Notes: generated by a model not told the origin, from the sequence alone. A DNA stretch of 64,000 bases from Neolewinella persica DSM 23188 (GCF_000373105.1 NZ_KB890458.1:1-64000); one strand, 5' to 3'. Positions 1 to 8,824 are shown, counted from the first letter of the stretch. Numbers and translations are program-made.

Positions 1-65
1 CTGACGGGTGTAACGATCTACTTGACGAAGGAGAAATGGACCTGCTTTTCGCTTTATTGGAGTAG
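1..65 (+). CDS. Possible 3' end of a gene entering from the left
   Basis: In the third forward frame the first 65 bases read as an open tail of about 20 residues ending in MDLLFALLE and a TAG stop at 63-65. A terminator-like hairpin follows at once, which fits the end of a rightward gene. The fragment is too short to name a family, and another frame is also open until about base 87. The call is therefore tentative. Confidence 0.35.
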   Translation, partial: DGCNDLLDEGEMDLLFALLE

Positions 66-95
66 TTGCTTTATCTTGCAGTAACTTTAAAAACA

Positions 96-160
96 TAGGC
101 CTTTTGAGTTTTTCTTGAAGTGTGAGAACTCCTCGAAAATACACAAAAGGCCTAATTTTT
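96..160. terminator. Bidirectional terminator hairpin
   Basis: An 11-base perfect inverted repeat, TAGGCCTTTTG at 96-106 and its complement at 144-154, is followed by a run of six T. It lies between the possible gene end at base 65 and the 3' end of the leftward lipoprotein gene, so it may serve both. The loop is long (37 bases), which makes it less typical than a compact intrinsic terminator. Confidence 0.55.
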
Positions 161-203
161 TGTCATCGCCAAAATTCGGGATGACTCATGTTATCGTCTT
201 CTG

Positions 204-227
204 CTTTGCATCCCGCGACCGCGCCCC
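204..227 (-). repeat. Dispersed GC motif, copy A
   Basis: The complement reads GGGGCGCG-GT-CGCGGGATGC and then AAAG. It matches the window-wide motif GGGCGCG-RN-CGC-RGGTGCA with G-T as the variable centre. It is intergenic, 41 bases beyond the stop of the lipoprotein gene. No left-end partner is visible nearby. Confidence 0.7.
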
Positions 228-267
228 AAAGCCGATAATTTGATGTCCACCCTCCAGCTTGAATCCA

Positions 268-1008
268 TCAAATACTGCCCGTCGGCTCGCTACTGAACAA
301 TAGCACCAAATCCCAAATGGCTGCGCTGACTTGTTCCGCTTTCTCGGCAGCCAGGCATTGGTCGCCGGTTTGCAGAATGGCTTCAAACTTCTCCAGCGCA
401 ACTTCAACGCTGGCGTGGGCTAGCTCGAAGCGTTCCATATCGATCGGTGCCTCCGGGCCGTACATCCTATCGTGGGGCATAATGGAACGAACCCGCCGCC
501 AGGTATTCCGGACGTCTTTTGCGTAATTGCTGAACCCCGTCCATTCAAGGGAGCAAAGGTCTGGCTCGCCAACGGCGTGTTTCACCTCAACCCAAGTGAT
601 CAGGAAATCATAGATTGCCCCGATGTATAGCTCGTGCATGGTCGCCGGGCTGGCGGCGGTAAGTTCATACGTCGCCCGGTCGAGCTGAATGCCGGCCAAT
701 TCGAGGTTGGCTGCTTCAATTGACTCACGGGCCTCTGCATAAACCCACGCCGCCTGATCAAGGTGGTAGCGAATGTTCTCGGCCCGTTCTTCACTCAACG
801 GCCGTTGCCAGGTGGTCCTTAGTTGAACCAGCGTTTTGTCCAGTTGGCGGGCCGCCGTTTTTGCTGCCGTCGGCTCCTCGGTATGGATGGCGTAGAACAA
901 GTCAACGTAAGCTTGCTCGGCTTGTCGGCCACTGGCCAGCTGTTCGGGCGTACAGGCATAAAGCAGGCAACTGGTCAGGAACAGCAGGAAGAGACGGGGT
1001 AAAGACAT
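268..1008 (-). CDS. Helical lipoprotein of unknown family, USP-linked (paralogue 1)
   Basis: A 246-residue predicted lipoprotein. It has a hydrophobic signal (residues 1-18) ending in a lipobox-like LLYAC, so Cys19 would be lipidated. The rest looks largely alpha-helical, rich in Ala, Glu and Leu, and contains CSLEW and WRRVR motifs near residues 155-175. It resembles the lipoprotein at 3169-3906: both share a Leu-Glu-Trp centre and a downstream Trp-Arg, at similar overall length. It starts 2 bases after the stop of the universal stress protein gene upstream, so the two are almost certainly translated from one mRNA. I do not recognise the family. The envelope location is inferred from the lipobox. 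The partnership with the stress protein is inferred from the repeated gene pairing. Confidence 0.85.
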   Translation of the reverse strand: MSLPRLFLLFLTSCLLYACTPEQLASGRQAEQAYVDLFYAIHTEEPTAAKTAARQLDKTLVQLRTTWQRPLSEERAENIRYHLDQAAWVYAEARESIEAANLELAGIQLDRATYELTAASPATMHELYIGAIYDFLITWVEVKHAVGEPDLCSLEWTGFSNYAKDVRNTWRRVRSIMPHDRMYGPEAPIDMERFELAHASVEVALEKFEAILQTGDQCLAAEKAEQVSAAIWDLVLLFSSEPTGSI

Positions 1009-1010
1009 GC

Positions 1011-1922
1011 TTAAGTAGGTTTTTTGTCGGCATAAAGATCCATGGCGTCTTTAGCCACCTCGTCTTCGCCACCGTGCAGTACAAGAATTGGTTTGTTGGA
1101 GCGGAGGGCGAGGTTTTGTGTCAGGCTAGCGCGAAGAAACGCGCGCCAATGGCCATGGAGCTTATTGACGATAACCACCAGGTTAGCCTTCTCTTTGTCT
1201 GCGTATTCCAGTAAACCCTTGGTGATGTCGGTTTCATTAACAGTGACAACCTTAAAGGGGTAATTGTTCCCTGATTTACTGGCCGTTAGCTTCTCCATCA
1301 ACCGCCAGGGCACAAACTTGAGGGGGCCGTATTGGTTTGGCCATTCTACGTGAACGAAGTGGACGGTAGCGCGGTATTTTTCTGCCAATTGCTCGATCTG
1401 CCAAAGTGGGAAAGATTGGGCGGCCAGGTGGTTATTTGCTACAACAATGCGTTCAAATGGACTAAAGTTGACCTCTGGAGGTACCAGGTAAACCGGGCGG
1501 TTACAGGCTTCGCTGACCGTGGTCGAAGTGCTCCCTAACCACTTGTCCATAAGCTTAGCCTTGCTACGTGGGGCCATTACTACGGCCACAATGTCACTTT
1601 CCTCTGCCCGCTCAATAATGGCATTAGGGGTGTTAAAGGTTAAAGCGCATTCGTAAAATATCTCGACGCCTCTGGGTGGTTCCACCAGGTGGTAACCGAT
1701 ACCGTCTCCACTTGGGTAGGCAAACTGACGCATACGCTGGATGTAACTATCGTAAATGCTTCCGTCTCCTGAAAAAACGAGTGGTTGGTTAGGATCAATA
1801 GAACTTGAGTAATAGTGAACGAGGACGACGTTGCAGCCCATGTCCTGTGCAAGGTGCAAGCCATACCGATATGCGTTGTGGCAGGGCAGGCTGAAATCAA
1901 CGGGTATGAGAATATTTGGCAT
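1011..1922 (-). CDS. Universal stress protein, two UspA domains
   Basis: A 303-residue cytosolic protein of two UspA-like halves (about 1-150 and 156-290). The first opens with MPNILIPVDFS, the usual Usp strand with its Asp, and ends in RPVYLVPP. The second opens with FERIVVAN and ends in NKPILVLHGG. The ATP-binding motif G-x2-G-x9-G-(S/T) is incomplete: in the first half only the final GST near residue 130 remains, so ATP binding is doubtful. Usp proteins respond to starvation or oxidative and envelope stress. It is the first gene of a tight operon with the lipoprotein gene at 268-1008, and is divergent from another Usp gene at 2065. Confidence 0.93.
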   Translation of the reverse strand: MPNILIPVDFSLPCHNAYRYGLHLAQDMGCNVVLVHYYSSSIDPNQPLVFSGDGSIYDSYIQRMRQFAYPSGDGIGYHLVEPPRGVEIFYECALTFNTPNAIIERAEESDIVAVVMAPRSKAKLMDKWLGSTSTTVSEACNRPVYLVPPEVNFSPFERIVVANNHLAAQSFPLWQIEQLAEKYRATVHFVHVEWPNQYGPLKFVPWRLMEKLTASKSGNNYPFKVVTVNETDITKGLLEYADKEKANLVVIVNKLHGHWRAFLRASLTQNLALRSNKPILVLHGGEDEVAKDAMDLYADKKPT

Positions 1923-2064
1923 GGTAGCTAGCAGTTTTGTGTACTACAAAGTTCTGTTTCGCGTTACTGAGTCCCATTGATTTACGTCAGTAGGAGAGAT
2001 GACTTTCATCATGGCCTGCATCCGCTCTTGTAGTGATATTTGTTGTGAACCAAACCAGTGACCA

Positions 2065-2922
2065 ATGAACCAGATTAAATCCATTTTGGTGCCTGTAGAT
2101 TTTTCCGCCATTGCTCGAAATGCCTTTCGGTATGCCTTGCAACTTGGGGATCATCTGGAGGCTTCCATAACGTTGTTGTACACCGTCCCTCCTGCTTCAG
2201 CGGTACCTGATCATGCGCCTTTTGCGGTCTCTTTTGTGGAAGAGCTGCAGGAAGAAGCGGCTCTTGGTATCCGGCAGTTTATGAACACTGAGATCAAAGC
2301 ACTCAGTGGCCAACTTCAGCGGGAGCCCAAAGTTAATTGCGTGGTTGCTGTAGGTGACCTGCGACACACCATTCGGGACAAGGCCGGTGAAATGAACAAC
2401 GACCTCATCGTAATGGGGACGCATGGCCAGCATGATGTTTGGGATAAGCTGCTGGGGACCAATACCACTTTTTTGCTTAAGCGTTCGCCATTGCCGTTGC
2501 TGATTGTTCCCAACGGTGTGAAATTCACGCCCTGCAAACTGCTCTGCTATGCAACGGACCTGCAGCATGTCGATGCTTCTCAAGTAAAGCGACTCCTGGA
2601 TGCCTTCTCTGTATTCCATCCCGATCTGCACTTCCTGCACGTATTACCACCTGAAAAGGAGCAAACAGCCTACGACCTCGGTCGGCTCCGGGAGCTTTTC
2701 GGGAATCCCAATGCAGCTACAAAAACTACGTTTGCCACCGTAAATAACAAAGAGGTTTTTAGCGGCATCAACGACTATGTCTCCCGAAACCACTGTGATC
2801 TGGTCTTTATGCACCGGCCTGAGTACAGCTGGCTGGAAGATTTATTCAGATCCAGCAACACCCGTGAGGCAGCGCTTAAAGCCAATTTCCCTTTACTCAT
2901 CTTCCGCCAGGAAGACGTGTAG
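2065..2922 (+). CDS. Universal stress protein, two UspA domains, intact ATP motif in half 1
   Basis: A 285-residue tandem UspA protein. Half 1 (about 1-150) begins MNQIKSILVPVDFS. It keeps the nucleotide motif Gly118-x2-Gly121-x9-Gly131-Thr132, so this half probably binds ATP. Half 2 (about 152-285) starts TPCKLLCYATDL and ends in FPLLIFRQE, without a clear glycine motif. It is transcribed away from the Usp/lipoprotein operon at 1922, with 142 bases for two promoters. It has no lipoprotein partner of its own. A terminator follows at 3054. Confidence 0.93.
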   Translation: MNQIKSILVPVDFSAIARNAFRYALQLGDHLEASITLLYTVPPASAVPDHAPFAVSFVEELQEEAALGIRQFMNTEIKALSGQLQREPKVNCVVAVGDLRHTIRDKAGEMNNDLIVMGTHGQHDVWDKLLGTNTTFLLKRSPLPLLIVPNGVKFTPCKLLCYATDLQHVDASQVKRLLDAFSVFHPDLHFLHVLPPEKEQTAYDLGRLRELFGNPNAATKTTFATVNNKEVFSGINDYVSRNHCDLVFMHRPEYSWLEDLFRSSNTREAALKANFPLLIFRQEDV

Positions 2923-3053
2923 ATGGTGAAAAGCGCCCGAATCCCCAAGGCTCTAACCCATGGGCGTTTCAAGACTGATTATCATTGGCCGTTAGGCCGC
3001 TTGTAGCCTCGGTCAATACCAAAGCCAGGCCGGTCGGGTGGCTTGGAAAGAAA

Positions 3054-3087
3054 CTGCCCCTTCTCGCCTGGTTGTGAGAAGGGGCAG
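3054..3087 (+). terminator. Terminator hairpin after Usp gene
   Basis: CTGCCCCTTCTC at 3054-3065 pairs with GAGAAGGGGCAG at 3076-3087 around a 10-base loop, giving a perfect 12-bp stem. A short T run follows a few bases later. It lies between the convergent ends of the Usp gene at 2922 and the leftward lipoprotein gene at 3169. The rest of the gap (2923-3168) shows no coding sequence. Confidence 0.75.
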
Positions 3088-3168
3088 CATACTTTTAAGA
3101 TGTGCAAGGTCGAAGTCGTCTCTCCGGAGAAGGATTCCCAAAATATACCCAACCCTGAATAAATAAAA

Positions 3169-3906
3169 TTACAGCGGCTCCGCGCCAGGGTAAGCGACGA
3201 TCACGGCCACGTAATCAAGGAAGGCGGATTTGACGGCCTCCGAAGGGGCTAATAGAATGGTATGGTCGGCTTCGTCTAGGAGTTGACCGAAGTTCTCCAG
3301 TGCCTGTGTCAACGCCAGCGCACTATGTTCTGCAGACGTACTATTGTTACCAATACCAGGGAAGACAAGGTCGTGGTGCAATGGCCGTGTCTTTTGAAAG
3401 GATCGCCACTGGCTATCTGCCTGCTCATAAAGCGCTTCAAATTCTTTCCATTCCAGCAGGCACATCATTTGGTCCGCGCACGTTTCCCCCACCTGATCCC
3501 AACTGTAAATGAACTCATACAAATGATCCGCCGGATGGACGATCCCGTAACGCGGTCGCAGGGTTTTTAACTGGTTCTGAAGATGCTGGATGTTAACCAA
3601 GGCATTTTGGGGCTGGTTATTGGTAAAAGCAATGTTAAGGTTGTTTGTCCAAAGGTTGACCAGGCTTACAGAACGTTTTTCCGCTTCGGTCAATAAGGCC
3701 AAACGAAATTTTTGCCGCAGCTTTCCCCACTTCGCCTGCGCCGATTGGTGGTAACTGCTGGCGATCGTTGAGTCACCTCGCTCCAGGGCAATCCACGTGA
3801 TGAGCAGATCGCGCTCAAGTGGTGCCACTTCGACCAACTGGTCATTGGTGCAGGAGGATAGCATCAGGGCTAAAACAAGGGCTGGGAGCAGGTACAGGCA
3901 TTTCAT
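3169..3906 (-). CDS. Helical lipoprotein of unknown family, USP-linked (paralogue 2)
   Basis: I start this at the Met codon at 3904-3906, giving 245 residues. An upstream in-frame start at 3972 would put 22 polar residues before the signal peptide. The signal MKCLYLLPALVLALMLSSC ends in a lipobox, so Cys19 is the likely lipidated residue. The mature part is helical, with a HPADHLYEFIYSW segment, CLLEW and then a WRSF motif. The same order (Leu-Glu-Trp, then Trp-Arg, then a His-containing loop) is seen in the lipoprotein at 268-1008, so the two look like diverged paralogues. It lies 85 bases downstream of the Usp gene at 3992-4861 on the same strand, repeating the Usp-then-lipoprotein layout. 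The function is unknown. Confidence 0.85.
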   Translation of the reverse strand: MKCLYLLPALVLALMLSSCTNDQLVEVAPLERDLLITWIALERGDSTIASSYHQSAQAKWGKLRQKFRLALLTEAEKRSVSLVNLWTNNLNIAFTNNQPQNALVNIQHLQNQLKTLRPRYGIVHPADHLYEFIYSWDQVGETCADQMMCLLEWKEFEALYEQADSQWRSFQKTRPLHHDLVFPGIGNNSTSAEHSALALTQALENFGQLLDEADHTILLAPSEAVKSAFLDYVAVIVAYPGAEPL

Positions 3907-3991
3907 CGGTGAGGGCTTTGGAGTAGTGGAATCGTTTGGAGCGACTGGGGAATCCTTTGCTATTCGAAACAAGCAGGTTTAGCTGTGGATT

Positions 3992-4861
3992 TTAATATTC
4001 TCCAATCGGTACTACCAGCACTGGTACGGCGCTACTTGAAAGCAGGGGAGCGGTGTCAGAACTGATGAACAGCCGTTTGAAGAAGCCGCGTTTCCGGCGT
4101 CCTAAAACAAGGAGGTCAACGTTTTCTTTCAGGGTGTAATCGGTCAGTTTATCTGATGCCAGGCCGTGAGAGAGCATGTCGAGCTCTACGGGGTAGCCCG
4201 GCCAACTGGAGTCCATTACTACTTGTAACAGTTCAAGTTCAACCTTGACCTCTTCGCTGGAATCGATATCCTGAACGTGTACAAAGCGAATCTCGGGTTT
4301 CAGCGCTTTGCGTAAAAAATCCATGCCTGCGCAGGTTTCTTGGAGCGGGGCAACTTTCTCAAAGGAAATGGAAATCACCCTAATATCGGGCTTGCCATAC
4401 CCCGGTGGAATCAGGAAAACCGGACAGGCGGCCTTCATCGCTACGGAACGGGCAACGCTGCCGAAAACGGGAGATATCGTCGTTACCCTGCCGGAACCAA
4501 CGCCACCCATAACGATCAGCACAACGTCCTCGTCCTTACTGGCTTCGACTATGGCATCTGTGGGCGAACCGACCACTTCACTGGATTTTATGATCGGCAA
4601 GGTATTTGTTGAACCTTCACCGTTACCCGTGAAGTTGACGGGGTCGGTATGGAAACGGACAAATGCATCAATGGCTCGTTGGGCTTGCATCCGGGCGGCC
4701 ATATTGCCCTTTTTTTCAACCAGGCGGTCTGTCTCGCCATAACCATCGTGAATGTGCAGCACTTCAAGATCAAAACCAGTAGCACCCGCAAGGTAGCTCG
4801 CATAGTTAAGGGCAACTCCTGAGGTTTCGGAAAAGTCGGTGGGAACAATGATCTTAGGCAT
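3992..4861 (-). CDS. Universal stress protein, two UspA domains
   Basis: A 289-residue tandem UspA protein starting MPKIIVPTDFSETS. In half 1 the nucleotide loop keeps Gly-x9-Gly-Ser (GRVTTISPVFGS), but the preceding glycine is shifted by one place. Half 2 ends SAVPVLVVPIGEY with a GRRKRGFFKR basic loop in place of the glycine motif. It is the first gene of the second Usp/lipoprotein pair and is divergent from the TauE-type exporter gene at 4998. It is probably a cytosolic stress sensor or effector; no ligand can be read from sequence. Confidence 0.93.
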   Translation of the reverse strand: MPKIIVPTDFSETSGVALNYASYLAGATGFDLEVLHIHDGYGETDRLVEKKGNMAARMQAQRAIDAFVRFHTDPVNFTGNGEGSTNTLPIIKSSEVVGSPTDAIVEASKDEDVVLIVMGGVGSGRVTTISPVFGSVARSVAMKAACPVFLIPPGYGKPDIRVISISFEKVAPLQETCAGMDFLRKALKPEIRFVHVQDIDSSEEVKVELELLQVVMDSSWPGYPVELDMLSHGLASDKLTDYTLKENVDLLVLGRRKRGFFKRLFISSDTAPLLSSSAVPVLVVPIGEY

Positions 4862-4997
4862 AATGGAATAGAATTGGTGCAGTGTAAAATTGCACTTTAA
4901 CTAGCCGGGAAACGCTGCTTTTTATCATTGGGTGCCATGATGTATTTCGTAGCCATTCTGGCAAGTCAGACAGATATTTACTGAAAATTGAACGACT

Positions 4998-5726
4998 ATG
5001 TCGGTTAGCTATTGGTTTCTGTTGTTGGCCCTGTTGGCCGAAATTGTGGGGACCATTGGTGGGTTCGGTTCCTCAGTCTACTTTGTCCCACTGGCTAATA
5101 TTTATTTTGATTTTCAGACTGTACTTGGCCTGACTGCAGTTTTTCACTTGGCCAGTAACGTGAGCAAAATAGCTCTTTTCCGGAAAGGGGTGGACCGAAA
5201 ACTGATCCTTTACATTGGCCTGCCTTCAGTGGTTTTTGTGATCATCGGAGGCTTGCTCTCCAAGGTGCTTTCTTCCATTTGGCTCGAGGTAGCACTTGGT
5301 GTCTTTCTAGTGGCCTTCAGCCTGCTCTTTCTGATTAAGCGGAGGCTGGAAATTGAACCAAGACCAAGGCCAGCAATGATTGGCGGCGCACTTTCGGGGT
5401 TCACCGCAGGGTTGCTTGGGTCAGGTGGGGCTATCCGAGGGGTGACGATGGCAGCTTTCAATTTGGAGAAAAGTACATTCATTGCCACGTCGGCCGTAAT
5501 TGACCTGGCTATTGATGCCACGCGTACAGTCGTCTATTATCAAAACGGATACATTGGTACGGATGCATGGAGGTACCTCCCGTATTTATTCGTCATTGGG
5601 TTGGTAGGAACCTGGCTTGGCAGGCTTATTCTCCAGAACATTCCCCAAGACTCTTTCCGCCGTTTGGCATTATTTCTAGTGCTGGGCATCGGTCTGCTCA
5701 CTTTGGTGAGTTTGTGGGTAACGTAG
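4998..5726 (+). CDS. TauE/SafE family membrane permease
   Basis: A 242-residue polytopic inner-membrane protein of the TauE/SafE (DUF81) family, which exports small organic or sulfur anions such as sulfite or sulfoacetate. Both halves show the family pattern: GTIGGFGSSVYFVPLANIYF early on, and GFTAGLLGSGGAIRG near residue 135, the glycine-rich repeat typical of the second half. The length is normal. It is the only rightward gene between the stress island and the TonB receptor. Substrate and any link to the Usp genes are not known. Confidence 0.88.
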   Translation: MSVSYWFLLLALLAEIVGTIGGFGSSVYFVPLANIYFDFQTVLGLTAVFHLASNVSKIALFRKGVDRKLILYIGLPSVVFVIIGGLLSKVLSSIWLEVALGVFLVAFSLLFLIKRRLEIEPRPRPAMIGGALSGFTAGLLGSGGAIRGVTMAAFNLEKSTFIATSAVIDLAIDATRTVVYYQNGYIGTDAWRYLPYLFVIGLVGTWLGRLILQNIPQDSFRRLALFLVLGIGLLTLVSLWVT

Positions 5727-5736
5727 GCATTCAGAT

Positions 5737-5833
5737 GGCGCGGTCGCAGGTGCCACGAACGTAGAAGGGCAAAGAATGGCCGCCAGCCATGCTTTGCTTT
5801 TCCGGCCCTTATTTTGCACCCGCGGCCGCGCCC
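5737..5833. repeat. Complete ~97-bp palindromic element (copy B)
   Basis: The left end 5737-5754 reads GGCGCG-GT-CGCAGGTGCC. The right end 5812-5833 is its inverted counterpart with centre G-C, preceded by TTTTG. Between them lies a hairpin, GCAAAGAATGGC pairing with GCCATGCTTTGC around CGCCA. It begins 10 bases after the stop of the permease gene. The same size and plan recur at 27577-27672 and 14625-14722. It is followed by a run of CCCGACAA repeats near 5889-5913. Confidence 0.75.
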
Positions 5834-5886
5834 TTCTGAAGTCACACGGTCAAAAAAAACGGGGAGCCGAACAGTATCCTGAAGTC

Positions 5887-5914
5887 CGACAACCCGACAA
5901 CCCGACAACCCGAC
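5887..5914. repeat. Iterated CCCGACAA words
   Basis: Three to four tandem copies of the 8-base word CCCGACAA lie just before the stop of the TonB receptor gene. Related words occur at 8474-8510 and 43833-43884. The array is too short to be a CRISPR and has no spacers. Confidence 0.6.
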
Positions 5915-8410
5915 CTAAAAGTCCCCGCCACCATCACCGCTCTTCTGGTCATCATTCTTTACCCGAGACCGCCGGTTCTGGGTTTTAAAGTCAATCTGCC
6001 CGAATTTGTGGGTAAGGTTCAGCCCGAAGCTACGGAAGGGAATGCTGAAGGAGCTCAGCTGACTGAAGGTTGGTCCGCTGAGTTCCGAAATGAAATCTTT
6101 GTTCTCATTCCAGGGCTCGATCACCCGAATACCCAGGCTGGTACGTTCGCTGACGGTCCAGTTAGCCCCGATACTGATGATGCTGAAACTTGCCGTTGCC
6201 CCCTGCAAACTTTGGTTGCGGTTACGGAAAAAGCTGAACAGGTCGAGCCTTACCTTCTTGGAGAACTCGTAACTGCCCCCCACATTGCCACTAATGACGT
6301 TGGCCGACCGTGTCAGCTGCTCGCCTCCGGCAAAGCCCGTTCCGTTGTACCGGCCGTAGTTGAAGCTGCCGCGCAGCTGCAACTTTTTCCATAGCTTGAA
6401 GGAGGTGAAAATATTAGCTCCGTACGTGTCTGAACTACCGATGTTCAGGTAAGTAGTTGTGCTGGAAATACCGTCGTCGCTGAGCTGAAGGAACTGTTCA
6501 ATCAAGTCATTAGTTTGGCGTAAATAGACCGCACCGTTCAGTACTACTCCCTTTACGTAGGTGTTGTAAGCTACTTCGTATTGACGTACCCGCTCCGGCT
6601 CCAGGCTGGGGTTGCCGATGGTCAGTGTATTGGGATCAGAAATGGCGGTAAAAGGATTGATGAAGAACAAGCTGGGCCGCTGGATCCGTTCATTATAGCT
6701 GGCCTTGATGTTACTGAACTGACTGAGCTTCCGATTGAGGATGATGCTGGGAAGCAGGTTCTGGTAGCTGTTGTCGAAACTCGGATTTTCACTTCTGAAA
6801 TCTCCACCAATCTCGGTTACCTCGTAACGGGTACCGGCTACGAGGCCCCACTTATCACCGAGGCTGACGTTGAAGGAGACGTAGCCGGCGTATACATCCT
6901 GATCGTAAAGGAACAAGTCGGTAAGCCGGGTGTCTGTAATGAATTCCGATTGATCTGTTGCCTTTACCTGCGTAAAGTAGTCGCTGTCGATACGGCGAAT
7001 GACGGCTTTGACCCCCGTCTCCATTTTTACCTTAGTACTGAAGGGGTGCACGTAGTCGACCTGGCCGGTATATTCCAGGTTAAGGCCTTCGTTTTCGTTG
7101 ATGATGTCCCGCTGGTAAATGGCAAGATCTCCGGTCTGGTCCACCAGGTTCTCAGTGAGGCTCTCCTGGCCACTTACCTGGAAGGCAAAAATGAGCTCCT
7201 TATCCTTCTGGTCAGGGAATGTTTTTCGGTAGTCCAGTGTGGCATCGAATCCACCGCCGCTGGTGAATCCGTCATTGAAACGACTGAATTCGATAAGGTC
7301 GGCATTGCCGAAGTTGTCGATGTTGCCATTGGTGATGCCTTCACCGCCACGCCGCCGGCTGTTGTAGCGGCCACTAAGGTTGAGGCTGTTGTAGGCATTG
7401 AAATCGTAAAAGGCGCCAAGGTTTCCGTTTAGCCCCAGGTAAGTGGATTCGTTGATCCCACGCTGGGTAAGCTGTCGGATGGGGGAGCCATTGGCGAGAT
7501 CCGTCCGGTCAAACTCGATCTCCGAATCCCGGGGCCAGCTCCAGCGGCCGTTCAATCCGCCATTAAGACCAAAACGGCCCATCAAAGCATTGAGGTTCAG
7601 GCCGCCACTGTTTTGGCGGGTACCGATGCTGGAATTGACGGAGCCGGTAAATCCCTGTGCTTCTTTCTTTTTGGTGATGATGTTAATGATGCCACCCGAG
7701 CCTTCTCCGTCGTAGCGGGCAGAAGGGGAGGTGATGACCTCCACGCTCTTGATCTGGTCAGAAGGGATAGACTTCAGGGCGTCGGCAACGCTTGCCGCAA
7801 AAATGGAGGAGGGGCGGCCATTGACGAGGATCTGTAGGTTCGAAGAACCCCGGAGGCTGACGTTGCCTTCCAGGTCAACGCTGAGCAGGGGGACCTTTCG
7901 TAGTACATCGCTCGCGTCACCACCCTGGTTGGTGGCATCCTTGTCGGCGTTGTAGACCATTTTGTCGATCCGGTTTTCCACCAAAGAAGCTTCACCGGTC
8001 ACTTCAATAGCGTCAAGAGCTATGGCGTCGGCTTCCAGGATTATTTTGCCGAGGTCCAGGTCCGGGTTTTTGGGCGTAGTCTCTACGTCAGTCAGTATTT
8101 TCTCTTTGTAGCCGATAAAGCTAACCTTCATTTGGTACTTACCCGCAGGTATGTCCGCAAGCTTAAAGGTGCCATCGACCTCGGAGATGGTGCCGGTTAT
8201 CTGCTTACTGCCGTCGGCAGACAGCAAGACAACTGTAGCAAATTCTACAACCTCTCCAGTGGTGGCATCCGTAACTTCCCCCTTGATGGTACCCTTTATG
8301 GCTGGGGCACCACCTCCCGGACCACCGTAGGAACTTGCTGGTCGTTGGCTATTCAGACTAATAGAAATGAATAATAAACTTAGTGGTAGAATCAGTCGAA
8401 TTAGTGTCAT
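5915..8410 (-). CDS. TonB-dependent outer-membrane receptor, OMP beta-barrel family
   Basis: An 831-residue outer-membrane receptor. A Sec signal (residues 1-21) precedes a short Gly/Pro-rich linker. A carboxypeptidase-regulatory-like beta-sandwich spans about residues 40-120 (IKGEVTDATTGEVVEFATV). A plug domain spans about 150-255, with SLRGSSNLQILVNGRP and ARYDGEGSGGIINIITKK. A long C-terminal barrel follows, of the type seen in Bacteroidota receptors lacking a SusD partner. The tail is unusual: after the last barrel strand there is a charged, Gly-rich end (RSRVKNDDQKSGDGGGDF). It stands alone, with no SusD or regulator next to it, so the substrate is unknown. Length and domains are otherwise normal. 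Confidence 0.93.
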   Translation of the reverse strand: MTLIRLILPLSLLFISISLNSQRPASSYGGPGGGAPAIKGTIKGEVTDATTGEVVEFATVVLLSADGSKQITGTISEVDGTFKLADIPAGKYQMKVSFIGYKEKILTDVETTPKNPDLDLGKIILEADAIALDAIEVTGEASLVENRIDKMVYNADKDATNQGGDASDVLRKVPLLSVDLEGNVSLRGSSNLQILVNGRPSSIFAASVADALKSIPSDQIKSVEVITSPSARYDGEGSGGIINIITKKKEAQGFTGSVNSSIGTRQNSGGLNLNALMGRFGLNGGLNGRWSWPRDSEIEFDRTDLANGSPIRQLTQRGINESTYLGLNGNLGAFYDFNAYNSLNLSGRYNSRRRGGEGITNGNIDNFGNADLIEFSRFNDGFTSGGGFDATLDYRKTFPDQKDKELIFAFQVSGQESLTENLVDQTGDLAIYQRDIINENEGLNLEYTGQVDYVHPFSTKVKMETGVKAVIRRIDSDYFTQVKATDQSEFITDTRLTDLFLYDQDVYAGYVSFNVSLGDKWGLVAGTRYEVTEIGGDFRSENPSFDNSYQNLLPSIILNRKLSQFSNIKASYNERIQRPSLFFINPFTAISDPNTLTIGNPSLEPERVRQYEVAYNTYVKGVVLNGAVYLRQTNDLIEQFLQLSDDGISSTTTYLNIGSSDTYGANIFTSFKLWKKLQLRGSFNYGRYNGTGFAGGEQLTRSANVISGNVGGSYEFSKKVRLDLFSFFRNRNQSLQGATASFSIISIGANWTVSERTSLGIRVIEPWNENKDFISELSGPTFSQLSSFSIPFRSFGLNLTHKFGQIDFKTQNRRSRVKNDDQKSGDGGGDF

Positions 8411-8473
8411 GCCTACAAAAGATTTATTATATAATTTTGTTCAGTCATTTTTTACATACTGTGTCCGCTTAAG

Positions 8474-8512
8474 GTATCCGATAACCCGACAACTTGAAAA
8501 CCCGACAACTAG
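8474..8512. repeat. Iterated ACCCGACAAC words
   Basis: AACCCGACAACTTG is followed by AAACCCGACAACTAG, two copies of a word also found at 5887-5914 and 43833-43884. They lie between the TonB receptor start and the DUF6122 gene end. Confidence 0.55.
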
Positions 8513-8515
8513 ATT

Positions 8516-8824
8516 TCACATCCACCAGCAGTCCTGCCAGTCGGTGAACATATGAAACAGTAAGCCAACCGCAATGATTCGAACAGGCTTCCAAAACCAC
8601 ATCAGGCAATAAGCGCCAATGGCAGGGTAGGTGTGTAACCAATGAAAGCCAATGCTGCAGCGATCAGGGGCAAATACGGGTACCGCTAACAGATGATCTA
8701 AATCCACCAGCATGGTGGCAAGCATAATTAACCAGGCCTGCTGCCAGCGGTCCCTAAAGAAAACCCAGGCGATAAGGCCAGGAGCCAGCAGGTGGAGGCT
8801 GTAGTGGAGGGTGGTCTGTAGCAT
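8516..8824 (-). CDS. Small membrane protein, DUF6122-like
   Basis: A 102-residue protein with three or four hydrophobic segments and conserved-looking polar residues inside them: a His in TTLHYSLHLLAPG, the DLDHL motif near residue 42, the FHWLHTYPAI segment and FHMFTDW near the end. This pattern of Asp and His embedded in helices fits the DUF6122 family, common in Bacteroidota and reminiscent of membrane-bound metal-dependent hydrolases (YdjM/LexA-regulated type). The stop is followed on the far side by iterated repeat words. No function is established for the family. Confidence 0.8.
   Translation of the reverse strand: MLQTTLHYSLHLLAPGLIAWVFFRDRWQQAWLIMLATMLVDLDHLLAVPVFAPDRCSIGFHWLHTYPAIGAYCLMWFWKPVRIIAVGLLFHMFTDWQDCWWM

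Noticed and set aside
720..1214. 164-codon forward frame opposite the lipoprotein and Usp genes
   Set aside because: It lies antisense to two well-supported genes and has random composition. It is a shadow, as are the long frames opposite fusA, rpsC and the T9SS genes.
5887..5914. Tandem CCCGACAA words as a CRISPR
   Set aside because: Units are only 8 bases with no spacers, and no cas genes lie nearby.
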